Under the pieces are notes generated by a model that saw only the letters and a list, made by a program, of their open reading frames with translations, did no database searches and was not told the origin of the DNA. The position numbers and the translations under genes were made by a program. DNA of 64,000 bases from Galbula dea (lineage: Eukaryota; Chordata; Aves; Piciformes; Galbulidae): the NCBI GenBank assembly GCA_013399015.1, contig VWZX01001131.1, positions 1,560,812-1,624,811 on the forward strand. Reading direction: 5' to 3'. Of the stretch, positions 1 through 36,785 are shown piece after piece; within the stretch, counting starts at the first letter, position 1; every line of letters begins with the position of its first letter.

Positions 1-2990
1 GTAGTGGAGCTTAGCATGAGTAGTATACAGCAGCCGGGGGGGGGTTCTCCCCCTTTATCTTGTGGCTTCTTCAGGGCTTGGAGTGTGCTTAGGCTTTGTT
101 TGGGCAGTCAGAACTTCAGCAAGAGTCTCTGGGTGGGAGGCTGGTAGCTGGCTAGGTCCTGCTGAGCTGCATTACTTCCAAACATCTACAAGTACTGTAC
201 TTAGTACTTAGTACTCCTCCCACTCCCAACATATTTCTTCCTACAGTTGTTGCTAGAGATGCCAGCTGTTAAGAAAATACCTTTGATTGTCCTGGCGAAA
301 CATGGTTTGGAGTGAATGGCTGGGAGTGGGACGTGTGTGTTGCAAGATTTGATCCAAAAGTTGGGAAAATCTGTTCCTATGGTCTGACTCCTTGCATCTG
401 AATGTTGTCTTAGTCTGTGCAGAGCTTGTGTGCTGATGTTAAGGCTGTATTTTCAGGCACTGGTATGAACATCCAGTCTTAGTAAATGGGACTTTTCGTG
501 AGAAGTCCCATTTATTACTGAAAACCTTTTCCACAGCAAGTATGTTGACCCCACTTACTTTTAAAGTAGCTTGGTGGAAATGGGTCAGGCCGAGGCAGAA
601 CCATATCTACATTCATTATAGATGTTGAAAGAAGTTTGGATTGTGGCTTAGACTTTGTACTTTTTTGTATTAGAGCTTCAACTCAAGTGTTTTAAATATA
701 TTTTTTGTTTAATTCAAATAACTAGAAAGCTTGACTGGGTTACTTGGTGATACACCACTGCAATTTGTAACTTTTCCTTGTGGAGCTTGTATCTTTTGCT
801 TGAAAGACAGAGAAAAAAGCTATTTAGGATATTGATTGAGATACAGACTATGTATGGGTTGAGAATAACTCTGTTCCTTACAAACATATTTGAAACTCAT
901 GTACTGGGGTTCTGGCAATACAGTTCTTAAATTAGCACAGCATTTTAATAGAGCCCTGTGCAGTGCATGTAAGGATAAAGTATACCTGGGGTACAGTCAG
1001 TGACAGTAATAGAGTTTCAGCTCATTTAACAGTGTAGCACATGCCCAGGCAACAAAATAAATCCATAAATTTGCCCCAGGCTCATGCAAATCTTCTACTA
1101 CATTGACATCATTATTTCAAATACAATTGTTAGCATAAAAGGCATGAGAAGTACCAGTGCAAAGTGCAGGTAGACATGGTCTGTGTCTTAGTCCATCATC
1201 ATTATTCATATAAATGTAGTTTATGCATTCAGCCTAATAAAACCCAACCTTTGCAATTAGATAATTGTTTTGGTGACAAATTAATTTGAAGCTTAAAGCA
1301 CTTAAGTATATTGGCATACTATGAAACCAGTACAATACACAATAGTTAAGGGAGTAAGTGTGGCAAAGCAGCTGCAGTTTCAAGATCTGCAGTCTTTTCT
1401 TAGTACAACTATGCAGTTCTGTGTGACACGGCTGGGCTGTCACCTTCTGTTCTGCATGTGTGTAGGTTGCTGCTTGGTTGGGGATTTTCATGTCTTTCTG
1501 ATGACAGCAAAAACATTCATATCCTTTTCCCTTTCCCTCTTCCTCTGCAACTTGTTGGTATCCAGTCCAGGATACATTTCCTGTCTGTCTTCGTGCTCTG
1601 TTTGAACATCAGTGTATTTAGTGCTCTTTGTCTCATTTTCCGCTCCCTGCCAGTGCAGGGTCTCTCCCACTTCCCACAGCAGAACCTTTTGCCTGCTCCC
1701 AGCCCAGGCAAGTAAAAAACTTGCTGCTCACAGCAGGGGTTTCTTTGTATGTGGAGTTCCTCCTTCTCTTCACGTATCACTTCATCCTCATTCCATGTCT
1801 CCCGACTCAAGGACTACTGTGCCCTCTAAAATCCTCTTATCAGGACTTCCTCCTCCTCCTCACTCCTCTGTGTGTCCTTGAGTGCATCAGGCAGACAGTG
1901 CAGTGGGAAGGGTCAGGATGTAACCAGTGGAGTAAGTTGATGATTTCTTTGCCTTACAGTCTGCTTATGAAAGATGAGGGCTTTTTGGCAGTAGTGGGGA
2001 GTTGGAGTTTTCTTTCTTATGTGAGAAGATCGAGGGCAGGGATCTTTCTAGTTTCCTTTCTTGTTTGTTCCTTAAAGTAATTTGGAGAGGTGAAGCTGGA
2101 GTGGTTTTGTTTCGGATCATGGTATTCACAAATCTGGTGCAGTGATTTTTGAACTGCATTGCTGACAGTTTGGAGAGGTCTTGATCACATAATGCTGTGA
2201 AGGCATATTGCTTCCAGCTGCTCTCTAAATAAAGCACTAGTGATTTTGCAGTAGTTCCTTGGGACACTTTGCTGGGTAAGGTTGCAACAGCTGATGGGCA
2301 GAGGGGAGCACCCTTCACACCTCATGGTGAAAGTTGAAATCTGAGGTACTGTTTTAGGCTAGTTTTAACATGAACTACAGTTCTAATATAGGATCCTTGC
2401 CTTTGTGTGGATTATGTGTAGGAATGCAGCCATGTTTTGGCTTTTTCTGTCAAGGTTCTAATGGTACTAACTGAGGCTATGCTTGGGCACCAACCAGAAG
2501 TATTGTTTGAAGCTGGGAGATGCAGTTGCTGTCCCTCTTGCTCCATGGCACAAAAATCACTGAGGCCACAGAGCAAATTGGATGAGGGAGCTGAGCTGAT
2601 GAGGAATTGTCCCACAACCTGCCTCTACCCCTTCCCCTCTCTTCCCACTAACTGCTCCTCTCCAACCTCTTCTATATTTGTTGGTGCTGTGTCATTATTT
2701 TCCAGGGTGATTAACCTTATTTATTCAGGACTGTTTTGGGGAGAGGGACATAGAGGGTTCAGCAGCAGGCCCTGCTGCTTAAAAGTCTTTGTCAGATCTG
2801 CCTTGAGTCCAGCTCTGGAGGCTGTCAGCACTTTGTTGCTGGGGGTTTTTTTGTTGTTGGTTGGGTTTTGGTGACATTGCTCTTGTGGGTTGAGGTGGGG
2901 AGGTTCTTAACTGCTGTATGTTAATTTAAAAGGTAATTTTGTGTGTGTGTGTTATTTTGTTTTTTCTCTCCCTCTGATATTCTCCTGCAG
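1..2990 (+). other. SMAD1: SMAD1 intron upstream of the first coding exon (partial)
   Basis: By position this is 5' intronic sequence of SMAD1; the promoter and first exon are outside. I see no coding exon. It holds a strong 14-bp-stem hairpin at 481-516, a T/G-rich patch near 2838-2880 and a short GT run at 2941-2951. Confidence 0.75.
481..516. repeat. short inverted repeat (14-bp stem, 8-nt loop)
   Basis: Left arm 481-494 (AGTAAATGGGACTT) pairs with right arm 503-516 (AAGTCCCATTTATT) over 14 consecutive positions with a single G-T wobble; the loop is 495-502. It lies in SMAD1 5' intron. It could be a remnant of a small inverted-repeat element or a structured RNA; no family is recognised. 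Confidence 0.6.
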
Positions 2991-3044
2991 GTTCTCGGCC
3001 AGAAGGGCTTAGAAGAATGAGAAGGTCACACCTGTCAAGGGGGG

Positions 3045-27122
<24,078 letters not shown>

Positions 27123-27783
27123 AAGGTCCCAGGCTCCTGCATTTTGGAAACAATTGAGCCTTGCATGTACTTGAAGGATGTATGAGTCAGACACACACGT
27201 TTTTATTTTACCCCCCTTGAACTGGCAACAGCTGAATAAGAGCCATGAAAATACTTGACTTCTGTGACCAACTGTTGGATTCAGAAACAGAACCAAAACA
27301 AACCCTTTGACATACTGTTGCTATCAAGAATTTTAGTTTACACTGTAATGTACTATTGCAAAGTTGATTTGCAGGGCTTAGTGCAACGGGGGTGACCAAG
27401 CCAAAACCACAGTCTGTTGGAGCGAGTTCCTGAAGGATCTTCTTGTAGCTGGCACTCTGAGGTTCTCTTTCTTCCTCACACTCAGTGCTTGCTGTTTGCC
27501 CTGTGTCCTCTGGGGCTGACAGCTGATGGTGGTGAAGCCTGCTTTTTGCAAGCTCTCTACAGTGCATTTTACAACCATTTTCTAAGCTGATGGTTGCTGT
27601 CCTCTCTAGAGGAAAAGTGCTAAGGTTTAATCTCAATAACTGTGTAATAACCCTTGAAATAGTGTCCTGACCATACTGCTGTAAGAATGTTAGGAATGGT
27701 TTTTGCTAAATATATGTATGGTGTATTGGAAAGGTTAGACATTAATTAGATTTAGACCATAAAGGAATTAGGAATATTTGAAT

Positions 27784-27818
27784 GGGGGGAGGGGGGTGGG
27801 AGGTGGGAGTGGGAAGGG
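27784..27818 (+). promoter_or_regulatory. candidate RNA G-quadruplex in SMAD1 3' UTR
   Basis: On the transcript strand there are runs of G6, G6, G3, G2, G3, G3 and G3 separated by loops of 1-3 nt, within 35 nt. This satisfies the classical four-runs-of-three pattern with short loops. It is a sequence prediction only. Confidence 0.6.
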
Positions 27819-28360
27819 AAAATGACAACTGAAATGTAGAATATATTGTAAACATAGCTTGTTAGTTTAAACTGAGGTCTGAGTTTTGCTGTGCATTTCA
27901 TTTTTATAGTGGCTTCATCCTGTTAGTTCTGACTATTTTTGCCTCTTCATTTTCCCCTAGAACAGTTGTGCAGCTGGTGAATTCTTTTCCCTGTGAAGAG
28001 GACAAAAAGATTAGTTCCTGCAGCTTGAAGGCTGCAGCTCTATGTATTTCAAGACAAAAGTGTACAGAGTGCTCTTTAACTATGGAGCAGTTTTATACAG
28101 TTTATGTAACAGAAGTAGGCTTTTAATTTTTCAAGAGAATCTTGTTTTGCCAAACCTAGTAACTCTTAATTGTTTGGAGGACTTCAAAATCCCTGTCTGG
28201 GTCTACTGCAAACTTTTCAAGAAGGATATATTTTTAATTTTTATTTTTTTTTTACTGCTTGGTTTATTTTCTTCTATTTGATCTTTTATATTCACTTAAG
28301 CTGTAGTACTTTAAGTACCTTTATTCCAAAACTAGTGGGTCCTCTTTACTGGAAGTTTTG

Positions 28361-28366
28361 AATAAA
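28361..28366 (+). terminator. SMAD1: SMAD1 polyadenylation signal AATAAA
   Basis: A canonical AATAAA 1.24 kb after the stop codon, followed by CTTGTTACTG and then TTGTCTTGTT-type GU-rich sequence. An ATTAAA at 28391 could serve as an alternative. Cleavage is expected near 28380-28415. Confidence 0.75.
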
Positions 28367-31300
28367 ACCTCTTGTTACTGCTTACATTTGATTAAAACCT
28401 TGTCTTGTTCACTTCTTAGTAAACAAACCAGATAAAGATATGGTCTTGGAGGAGGAACAACTGCAAATGAAGATACACTGAGCCTAGCCATTTATGATTA
28501 GTACAGGTTAGTAGCCCTACTCAACTCAGGAGTTGAGATAAATGAGTACTCCACAGAGAAATATTTCTTACCCAGGCAAGAACAGCATGAATGCAGTAAC
28601 ACTGAAGTGTCCTAGTCATTTAGTGAAATTTCTATGAGACTTTTACCATGCAATGCTTGTAGAAGAAGGAATTTTGCACTATCAGCAGGCTCTCACTGCT
28701 CCTTGCTGTGGTTGCATGGTTGTGGTGAAGAGCCTCCATGCTCCTTTCCCTGCACCTCTGTCTTTGCTCTGGGGAGAGGTGAGGGAAGGACTGTCCCTCT
28801 GCAGCTGTGAAGTGTCTGTCAGGTGCTGGAGTTTGAGAGACTGGAGATGCAGTGCCTGTGCCTGCCTATAATGGACCATGCAGTGCTAACAGGAATGTGT
28901 GCATTCAGCCAGATGTATGCATGTGTATGTCACTGCAATGAATAACAGCCCTTTTTGGGGAATGAGTCAATTCCATCTTTTTCTTTAAAAAAAAGAAGAA
29001 TTCCATTGCTTTATCCAGTAAATACACTTCTAAAACTAACCCTTTTTCACCTGCAAAGAGGGGAAAAAACATCCATAATGTTTGTTATTAGGGGGAACTT
29101 GGTTAGTGACCTTTTTGTATTTGCAAGTTCCAAGAACAGCCTTTTTTTGGATTCAGATGAACATCTATTTTGCATAAAGAAGCAGTCCTAGCACAAATGT
29201 AAGTCTTACAAGTAAGTAAAATTTAAAGATGACCAAAAAGAGAAAGAATGCTGTTTACTATGCAGTCACTGTCTGTTTTTTCCATCTTCAGTCCCTGCTA
29301 CATTAAGTCCCAGCTGTTCCCAACCAATTCCCTTTCTTTTCTTGGAATGCAGCACTGTGATGTAGTGACTTTTAAATCAGTGCTGTAACCATCCATCAGG
29401 CTAGTCTTAAGAGTGTTTCTATTTGGATGTTCTCCTATTTGGATGATCCTCTGCAAGTTTTGGTAAACTTTGAAATAGCTTTGGAGTAAGAAAAGACAGT
29501 TTTATGTTGTGACTGCTTTTCAGTGTTAGTGTCTTGTATGTTTTGGGCTGAAATGCCTCTCTGCTTCTCTTAAATAGGGATTAAAACCAGAACATCCTAG
29601 CTCTGCAGTGGCTCAGAAACATTCAGTGTTCTGCAGGGTTCTAGTTTTTGCAAGTTCTATCTGTTGTGAATTTTTCACTGGTACTGATACTGTTGAAGTG
29701 CACTGTACTTAATATTTTCTTTATCTATTATTCAGCTTGTTTGTGGTGAGGAGACAGATGTAAGTTAAAAAAATGTACCTTCATGTGATGGCACAGAGTA
29801 TCCCAGCTGCACTTCATTAAATGAGCTGAGTGGATTGGAGAAGCACCTGAGACTAATAGCCACAAAAGCAGGAGGTAGGGCAAAAGTTCCCTTGGAGGGA
29901 GCAACTGTGAGTCTGAGGCTCTTGTGAGGATTTTTGGGAGCATTTTGGAGAAGTCTTCTTAATGATTTGCTCCACTATGGATAGTTAGAGTCAAAAAGCT
30001 GGAAGAAGCACAGGAGAAGACAGAAGGAGAAGAGTGTCTTGCTTCCCTCCCACAAAACAGAGAATGAGAGCTAGAAGCTCAGAGCCTACAGTGTCAACTC
30101 TGACCAGGTGAGTCCTTGCAGCCTATTTGGTTTTATTTCCCCATGGTTTCCCTGGGTCTAGTCTTCTGAACCACAGTTAAACATAGAACACACTACTGCC
30201 AGGTGAAAAGCTAAGACTGTTCCTGTTAGGAGAAATTGAAAATGTGTGGTTAACTGCTTTAGAAAAAGAATTGAGGGAGAGCAGTGAACAGTAGATGTGG
30301 AGATAAATAATGCCATGGAGCTGAATGGGTTTTGAAGTCTGTCCTTTGGCTTTTAAGTGCTGGGAAAAAAAATAGTTCTTAAGTGGAGATGACTTTTTAA
30401 CCATTTAAAAGTCTCTGGTGAACCCTTAAAAGACTTGAAAGGGAAGAAAGGTGGTAATGGTTACTTGTGTGGTTTTAGGAACCACATAATAATGATTCAT
30501 TAAATGAATAATTCACATTCTAACATATCCTGTATCAGAATCATGGATCTGATCTTCTAATGCTCACTAACCTGGTACTGCTGTCTAGTCTGATAAAGCC
30601 ATTCCCTTACTAAATCACTTCTTTTGCTACTGTAGCTGTGTTTTCACAACTGCAGTTGTGTTTTCTAGCCTCAAAGAATGCAGTTCTGACTATTGTTGTT
30701 CCAAACCAATAAATCAATGCAGAAATATCTGAAACCTCTGTGGCCCTTTCTTGCTGTGTCTATCTCCTCGAGTTTTTCCCCCTTTGTCTTGCTACATTTT
30801 AAGCTCCTGCTGGACATTTTGGAAGTTAGCTGTGTTTTGATGGTCTCTCTATTAATTGCTCCTGGTTTGTTCTGTAGCCTCTTATTCTGCTCTTGAGAAT
30901 TTGTGATTCATAACCATGAACTGGCAGTCACCTTTTTTTCTGGATGGATGCCTAAACCCACAACATAACTCTACCATCACCGGTCATGGTAGAGCAATAT
31001 GTTTTTTACACCCATCATCTTGCAGTTCATTTTCTTCAAATACATTTGTAATTCATTCTGGGAGAAAAGTAAAAAAGGCTCTTATTTTACTCTGTCTTCC
31101 TCTGTCCTTGACTTGAGCAGCTCAATGGAGAGACACCCCCTTGTCATGTTACCCTTTGAGAGGACGTTCTCTCCTCTTTGTTCCCTCAGCTCCCCTCCCT
31201 GACTGCTATATTCTTGATGGCTTTTCTTTTTGGAAGTCTTTGCAAATAGCTCTTTGTCTGATTCTTTTCTCACACCTGCTGAACACTATGTTTCAGTCAG

Positions 31301-32576
31301 ACAAAAAACACCCTACAGCACGCTTGCCAAAGGCAAGTAAAGAATTATGGGTTGCTGTAGGCCCTGGAAGCCACCCATAAAGATAGGCATGCTTCACAGG
31401 CATCACTTTTTCAGCCCCTCAAATGCTTTTTGGAAGAGGAAAGTAAAGTGACACAGGTTCATGCTATTGAATTTCACTTCTGCTAGGGATTATTGCTTTA
31501 AAGGTTTTTACAGTTAAGATCCCCTTCCCTCCTCTCTACAGTAGTATTGCACTGGGTTTGCACCTAACTGAAAAGACAGATTATCAGCCATGGTGCTCAG
31601 GCTTTGTATTTAGTGCTTGCATTCCCTGATTGCTGCCTTCAGCTTCACAAGCAAACTTTGCACTTGTTCTCATCAGCTCTGTCTCCCTGTACCAGCAGGC
31701 AACTTGTGTGGTTTGTAGCACAGAAGTCTTACACCCTCTGCTCACCTTGGTGACTTGGTCAGAGGGGAAACCTCTGTGGGACAAATGAAGCACTGTAGCT
31801 GGGACCTGGCTCTCGTTTGGAGGGGCTGCTGTTCTGTGTGGGCTGGCTGTTCCCAGGGACTGTCATCCTCCTGAGGTGCTGTGCCTGTTCAGATGCCACC
31901 ACAAGTCAAACCTCTGTGGTGCAGCAAACTGCTGCTGGTTTGTCTGTCTGTGTTGAGGTGCTGTAAATTGCTAGGGCAGAGAGCTCTGGTTTTCCACCTG
32001 TGCTCAGTTTAGCTGAGGGGGGCTGACAAGGTGGCTCCTATTTCATTCATCCCAGCTGTGGGAGATGATGATCTCTTCAGCTGCAACTGCTAGATCTGAT
32101 GACAAGGTACATGGTGAATTGGTTTTCATGGAGCAGTTGCAATGGATCCAAAGTCTCCTGGCCAAGCTTGTTGCAAACACAAAAGTAACTCCAATAATAT
32201 CTATAATGTAAGCATCCCTTGGGCTTGATGTGGGTACAGAGATGAGTAGGTCTGTTGCAGTGGATGAACAAGATAAATAGTTTTTACTCTTGGCCTTATA
32301 AACACTTCACAGTTACAAATGGTGTGTGGATCTTAAGTGTATGTTAACTTGTTATGGGCAGCAGAAGTACTCAAAAGTAATGTCAAACAAACAGTCCAGA
32401 AGTCTGCAATTTGATTCAATCATCCTGCCACTTGCAACTCTGGATTGCTGTAAATCTGAAATGAGCTGTAAATGTATTACAGAGGGGACTCTGCACATGC
32501 CAAACAGGCTTTCCTTGCTCAAAGAGTTTGGTTTAAGTGGACAGGTCACTTGCTTAGACATGGTTGGACCAGCAAG

Positions 32577-32616
32577 GTTTGCCTTCATAAAGAATATTCT
32601 AATTTTCCAGTTGCAG
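32577..32616. repeat. 40-bp dispersed element, copy B
   Basis: Ungapped 36/40 match to 24465-24504 in the same orientation. Here it lies in intergenic DNA, and it ends in GTTGCAG followed by a pyrimidine-rich run. Confidence 0.65.
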
Positions 32617-34311
32617 CTTCTTTCTTTCCCCAGTATCCCTGTAACACATAAAAACATTCTTTTATATGAAGAAGGATGTGCCAGACTTCACCTTCCTTCA
32701 CCCTTCCTTATGTGATGGCTTTGAACTTCTTGATTACTGAGGCAAGCTTTATTACAAGCAGGGGAATGAGACTGCATGTGTATAGAGCTGCAGTAAGACT
32801 TTGTTTTCCCAGGGCACTTGGTTCTTGGCAGCAGAGCAGGGTCTGTCTCATCTCAGAGCCCTTCACTTCTGCCTTCTGTTGCTTCTTTTGGGATTGGTAA
32901 ACCTGAGCATTTTCAGATGTATATGTGGAGACTGGAAGGTGGCTGCTGTCCCATCAGATATTTCTTCAAGCTTGTGGACCAGTCTCCTCAAGTCAAAATC
33001 ACCATAGGCCATAGTGCTGGCAGCAGCACTGTTTAAAAACTGGAACCAAGTATGGCTTCATTTTGAACATGACTCCAGCAATGGTTTGACTACAAACAAA
33101 CTTTACAAATCTCTCAAACACAGCTTGATCCCTGTGTCTCTTGGATTTGATCCATACTGTTTTCTAAAGCAGTACAGAAAGAAGCTACCTTGATCTGCGT
33201 GCTCTGAAGACTTCAAGTTCCAAGAGTTGGGTCTTGTGCCAGGAGCCTGGCTTTGTAAATACTCTTTCATGGGGTAGCTTTAAATTTGGGTTTGGGGTTT
33301 CTTTGTACCCCCACTGGTAATGACTGATTTGGCACTAATTCAGGATACCTTCTGGGCATTGTGGCCAGTCTGTTTTCTGACCCGATGTGTTGCTCTTGGT
33401 CTTTCAGGGATCATGTCATTGTCCTGTGATTTCCCCAAGACACAAAAGCACATTTGAAAAGATAGAGCAGTAGGGCTTAGTTTGAATTTGATGAGCTTAC
33501 ATTGATAGAAAGCAGCTATTGGCATTTTTATCGTCAAAATACTAAAACATTCAACTTTCTAGAAGTTTATCATCTTCAAAACAGTTCCTAGCAAAGCACT
33601 GTCATGACTTGGCATTGGCCTGGGCACATGTGGCAATCTAAGCAGTTACCTTGAGGTAGGAACCTGAAGTTTGAGGAGCCTGATTCAGCAGAGCATGCTT
33701 TCAGCAAGGGGCCTCCTGATCTGACTGATGGGGTCTATTAACACCATACAAGCCCCAGATGAATCCATACTGTGAGTAAGCAGCAGAAGCAAAGATGATG
33801 TGTGTACAGTGGCAAGGGAGGGGTCATTGAATTTGGTGAATTTTTATTTTGTATTCTTTCCAGGCTGGGTTGTTAGGGTTAGGGCTACACAATGGCAGTA
33901 GATTTCCTGATCTCTCAGAGGTAGATTTAGTGTAGTGGCCTCTGATATTTCCACCACCACCCCCTTTCAACTAGACAAGGGGTATGGTGTTGCTTTTTAA
34001 GCAAAACCTGTTAAGGAGATGAAGAGAACTGAAAGCTATTCTTAGTCTAACTTCTCTCCCTTCTCCACCCCAGTCACCCTAAGAAACAAACTGAAGCCAG
34101 CACTGTGTTGGTGACTGCCTTGTCAAGGAGTAGCAATGGTGACACTGATGTAGGTGGGGAAGAGCAGCTGGCTGAGGAACTACTAATGGAGTGTGTTCAC
34201 AGCCAGGTTTTCTTATCACACATTTCTAGGAAAAAATTATGGCCCATTTCTGATGTTAAAATAGAAAATTATGTTAAGCAGGAAATTGCAGAGGGGGAAA
34301 AGGGAGAGAAG

Positions 34312-34422
34312 CTTTTTGTGGTTGGGTTTTTGGGGGTTTTGTTTGGGTTTCTTGTTTATTTTGGTGACATTTTCTGTTTCTATGTGGTTTTTTTTTTCTT
34401 TGTGTTTTGGTTTGCTTTTTAA
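34312..34422. repeat. G/T-rich low-complexity patch
   Basis: About 110 bp dominated by T and G on the + strand (TTTTGTGGTTGGGTTTTTGG and similar). It has the same composition as the reverse complement of 18029-18175. No regular unit is visible. Confidence 0.75.
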
Positions 34423-35744
34423 TTAGTTGTAGCAAAGACCAGAATAGCATAAACCAAAGAAGGCCAGCTTTCCCCCTGCTTGCATTGGCTCCTAAAGCCC
34501 TTAAGGTACTGAGATGGGTAATTTTGTAGCTGAAAAGATAGCTGGCTATTTACTAGAGACAAATGTGATACCTGACACTGCATCAAGAACAAACAACTGT
34601 GTGAATATAGGGACCAGATGGGAAAGAGCATCCTTAGTGGTTCTAGTTGATCTGCTTGGATTGTACTCATGTGTTTGCAGCACACATGGAAGTCTTGAAG
34701 TGTGTATAGAAACCTTCTCTGAGAAGGAAGAGCCAGTCCCTTTTCTTCAGGGGAATAGGACAAGATAGCAGTCTTAAATTTAATACTAGGGGCAGGGGGA
34801 AGAAATTCCTATCAGTGAGGGTAGTAGAACACTGTAGCAAGTTATCTGGTTAGGTTTTGGAGAACTAGTTATTGGGAGATTGTAAGGTTTAGACAAATGC
34901 ATATTGTGAATAGCAAAGGTGTCCTTGATGCTTTCTTGGATGCTTCTCTGGTCTCTGCTGTGGCTATTTAGGGCTTGGTCTGAGCATTTAAGAACTGAAT
35001 TCTGTCAGAGGTGCTGATGTTGAGAATCCCTTTGTTAGTTGGGCATATTTTCATGCCTGTTGAGACATACTGATTTGATATGAAAAGGATAAGATTATCT
35101 TTCCTATCTTTGCTCAATATGCCTATGTAGTTAAAATAAAGATGAGTTACAGCTAAAAAATTGAGTGATGTGCACAGCTGTCCTCGTCACAAACTTCACT
35201 TTCTACTGGAGGGCATGTTCTGCTGATAGTATTTAACCTTCATTTGGAATGGCTAGAATATGAATGCTTCATTTGAGACCATCTGGAAATGAGCTTTTCC
35301 TGAAGCTTATCAATATTCCTAACAGGAACCTACCCAGAGTCTTTGCTCTGAGAGCAGCAAGGCTGGAAAAGCATGACAGCTCTAATGGCAGGGCACCAAT
35401 GACTTTGGAGAAATGTTACTTTTGTAATTGGAAATGATACAAACAGTGTCATTAAAACAGATTGTTGATGGCATTTTTATTCTTGTCATAGGCTTAGGTA
35501 GAGAATGGATTCACTCTAAGGAGGTGACATCAGAATTTTTATGCTTTCCACAATTAGACGGATAGATCATGAGACTTTAACTCCTGACATGCTGTTTTTC
35601 CAGAGCACCAGCTGAAGTGAGGTTTTGAATGACTGCTTGCTTTTCCTTCAGCTGAACAGTAGCAGGGAAGAGGTGAAATGCCATTGACATGTGGGTCTGA
35701 AAGGTGGCTTAAGAGCTGAGAGCTCTGACTTGAGCTATTATTTT

Positions 35745-35812
35745 CTTGTTTGTTTTGTTTGATTTGGGGAGGGGTTGGTTGGTTTTGGTTGAGGGTTTTG
35801 TTTTGTTAAAGA
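35745..35812. repeat. G/T-rich low-complexity patch
   Basis: About 65 bp of GTTT/GGTT units with a GGGGAGGGG core. It is similar in composition to 34312-34422. Confidence 0.75.
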
Positions 35813-36269
35813 TGTTGCTCTTTAACAAAAAGATCTTCATATGCTATGTATGCTATAAAATATGAGAAGCTTCTTTTAAAGACAAAATCAAGATCCTTTC
35901 CCTTTGAGAAACTTCTAATTCCCCAAGTAACTGCTGTTATAATCCCTTGAGTCTTCACTCAATGTCTTAGAATAAGCAGGTACATAAAGGCATCAGCATA
36001 AGGGATGCTGCTGTGGAAGACACTTCCAACAAAGACCTTTTTGAATACTTTTAATGCAACACTCAGTTTTTGCTTATCATTTTAGGTCATTTTGAAGATC
36101 CAATGGGTACATAAGGCCTTCAGTCAGACCTCCACTCCTGGGGCCTGACATCCTCATTGAAGTGCTCAACATCTGTTTGTTGTGTTCTAGTATCAGTCTT
36201 CTGACATGAGAAGGAAATAGCACTAGGAATATGTTCTCCTGGAACAAGTGGCAAACAAGGACAAAGACT

Positions 36270-36310
36270 GGGGGGGGGGAATGGGGGGCTGTGTGTGTGT
36301 GTGTGTGTGT
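36270..36310. repeat. G10 run and (GT)10 microsatellite
   Basis: Ten G at 36270-36279, a further G6 run, then ten GT units at 36291-36310. It is a likely length-polymorphic and sequencing-error-prone site. Confidence 0.9.
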
Positions 36311-36687
36311 ATAAGTAACAAAATCTTGTATTTGAGTGCTCCTCTGTTCGTAAAGCCTACTGAATGCACTCTGACTACACGTTCGATGTGTTTCAGTTCC
36401 TCAGGCTGTTAAAAGGCTGCCGTGGCCGAACAGGATAGGTTTCCGATGGTAGTGATGCAATAGTAGTGAATTCCTCGGTGTTCAGCATACAACCAAGCTG
36501 CGTGACAGAAATACATTGCACTAGCTTCCCCTCCTGGCCAAACTGAGTAAGTGATCCTGAAGGCAGGAGCCACAAGAATTATTTCTCTATTTTATTTTTG
36601 TGTGCTAAAGAAAAACACTAGTTTTCAGAGGATAAATTAGTGCTTAACTGCCACTGGGGGAAAGGGGAAGTGCTGGTGGAACATCAC

Positions 36688-36785
36688 AGAATCACAGAAC
36701 GTTAGGAGTTGGAAGGGACCTTGAAAGATCATTTAGTCCAACCCCCCTGCCACAGCAGGATTCCCTAGACCAGGTCAACATCTTT
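36688..36785 (-). mobile_element. CR1 LINE 3' fragment (antisense)
   Basis: Contains CAGAATCACAGAACGTTAGG, then AGTTGGAAGGGACCTTGAAA and GATCATTTAGTCCAACCCCC, the reverse complement of the conserved bird CR1 3' end. The element's 3' end is therefore at the left. It is a short, 5'-truncated copy. Confidence 0.92.

Larger units (their letters stand above)
27123..28385 (+). other. SMAD1: SMAD1 3' UTR
   Basis: About 1.25 kb from the TAA to just past the AATAAA at 28361. It includes a G-run cluster at 27784-27818 that could form a G-quadruplex in the transcript, and U-rich stretches near 28229-28256. The end is inferred from the polyadenylation signal and the following U/GU-rich sequence. Confidence 0.75.

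Noticed and set aside
30645..30660. Perfect 16-bp palindrome CACAACTGCAGTTGTG
   Set aside because: About one such palindrome is expected by chance in 64 kb, and there is no supporting context.
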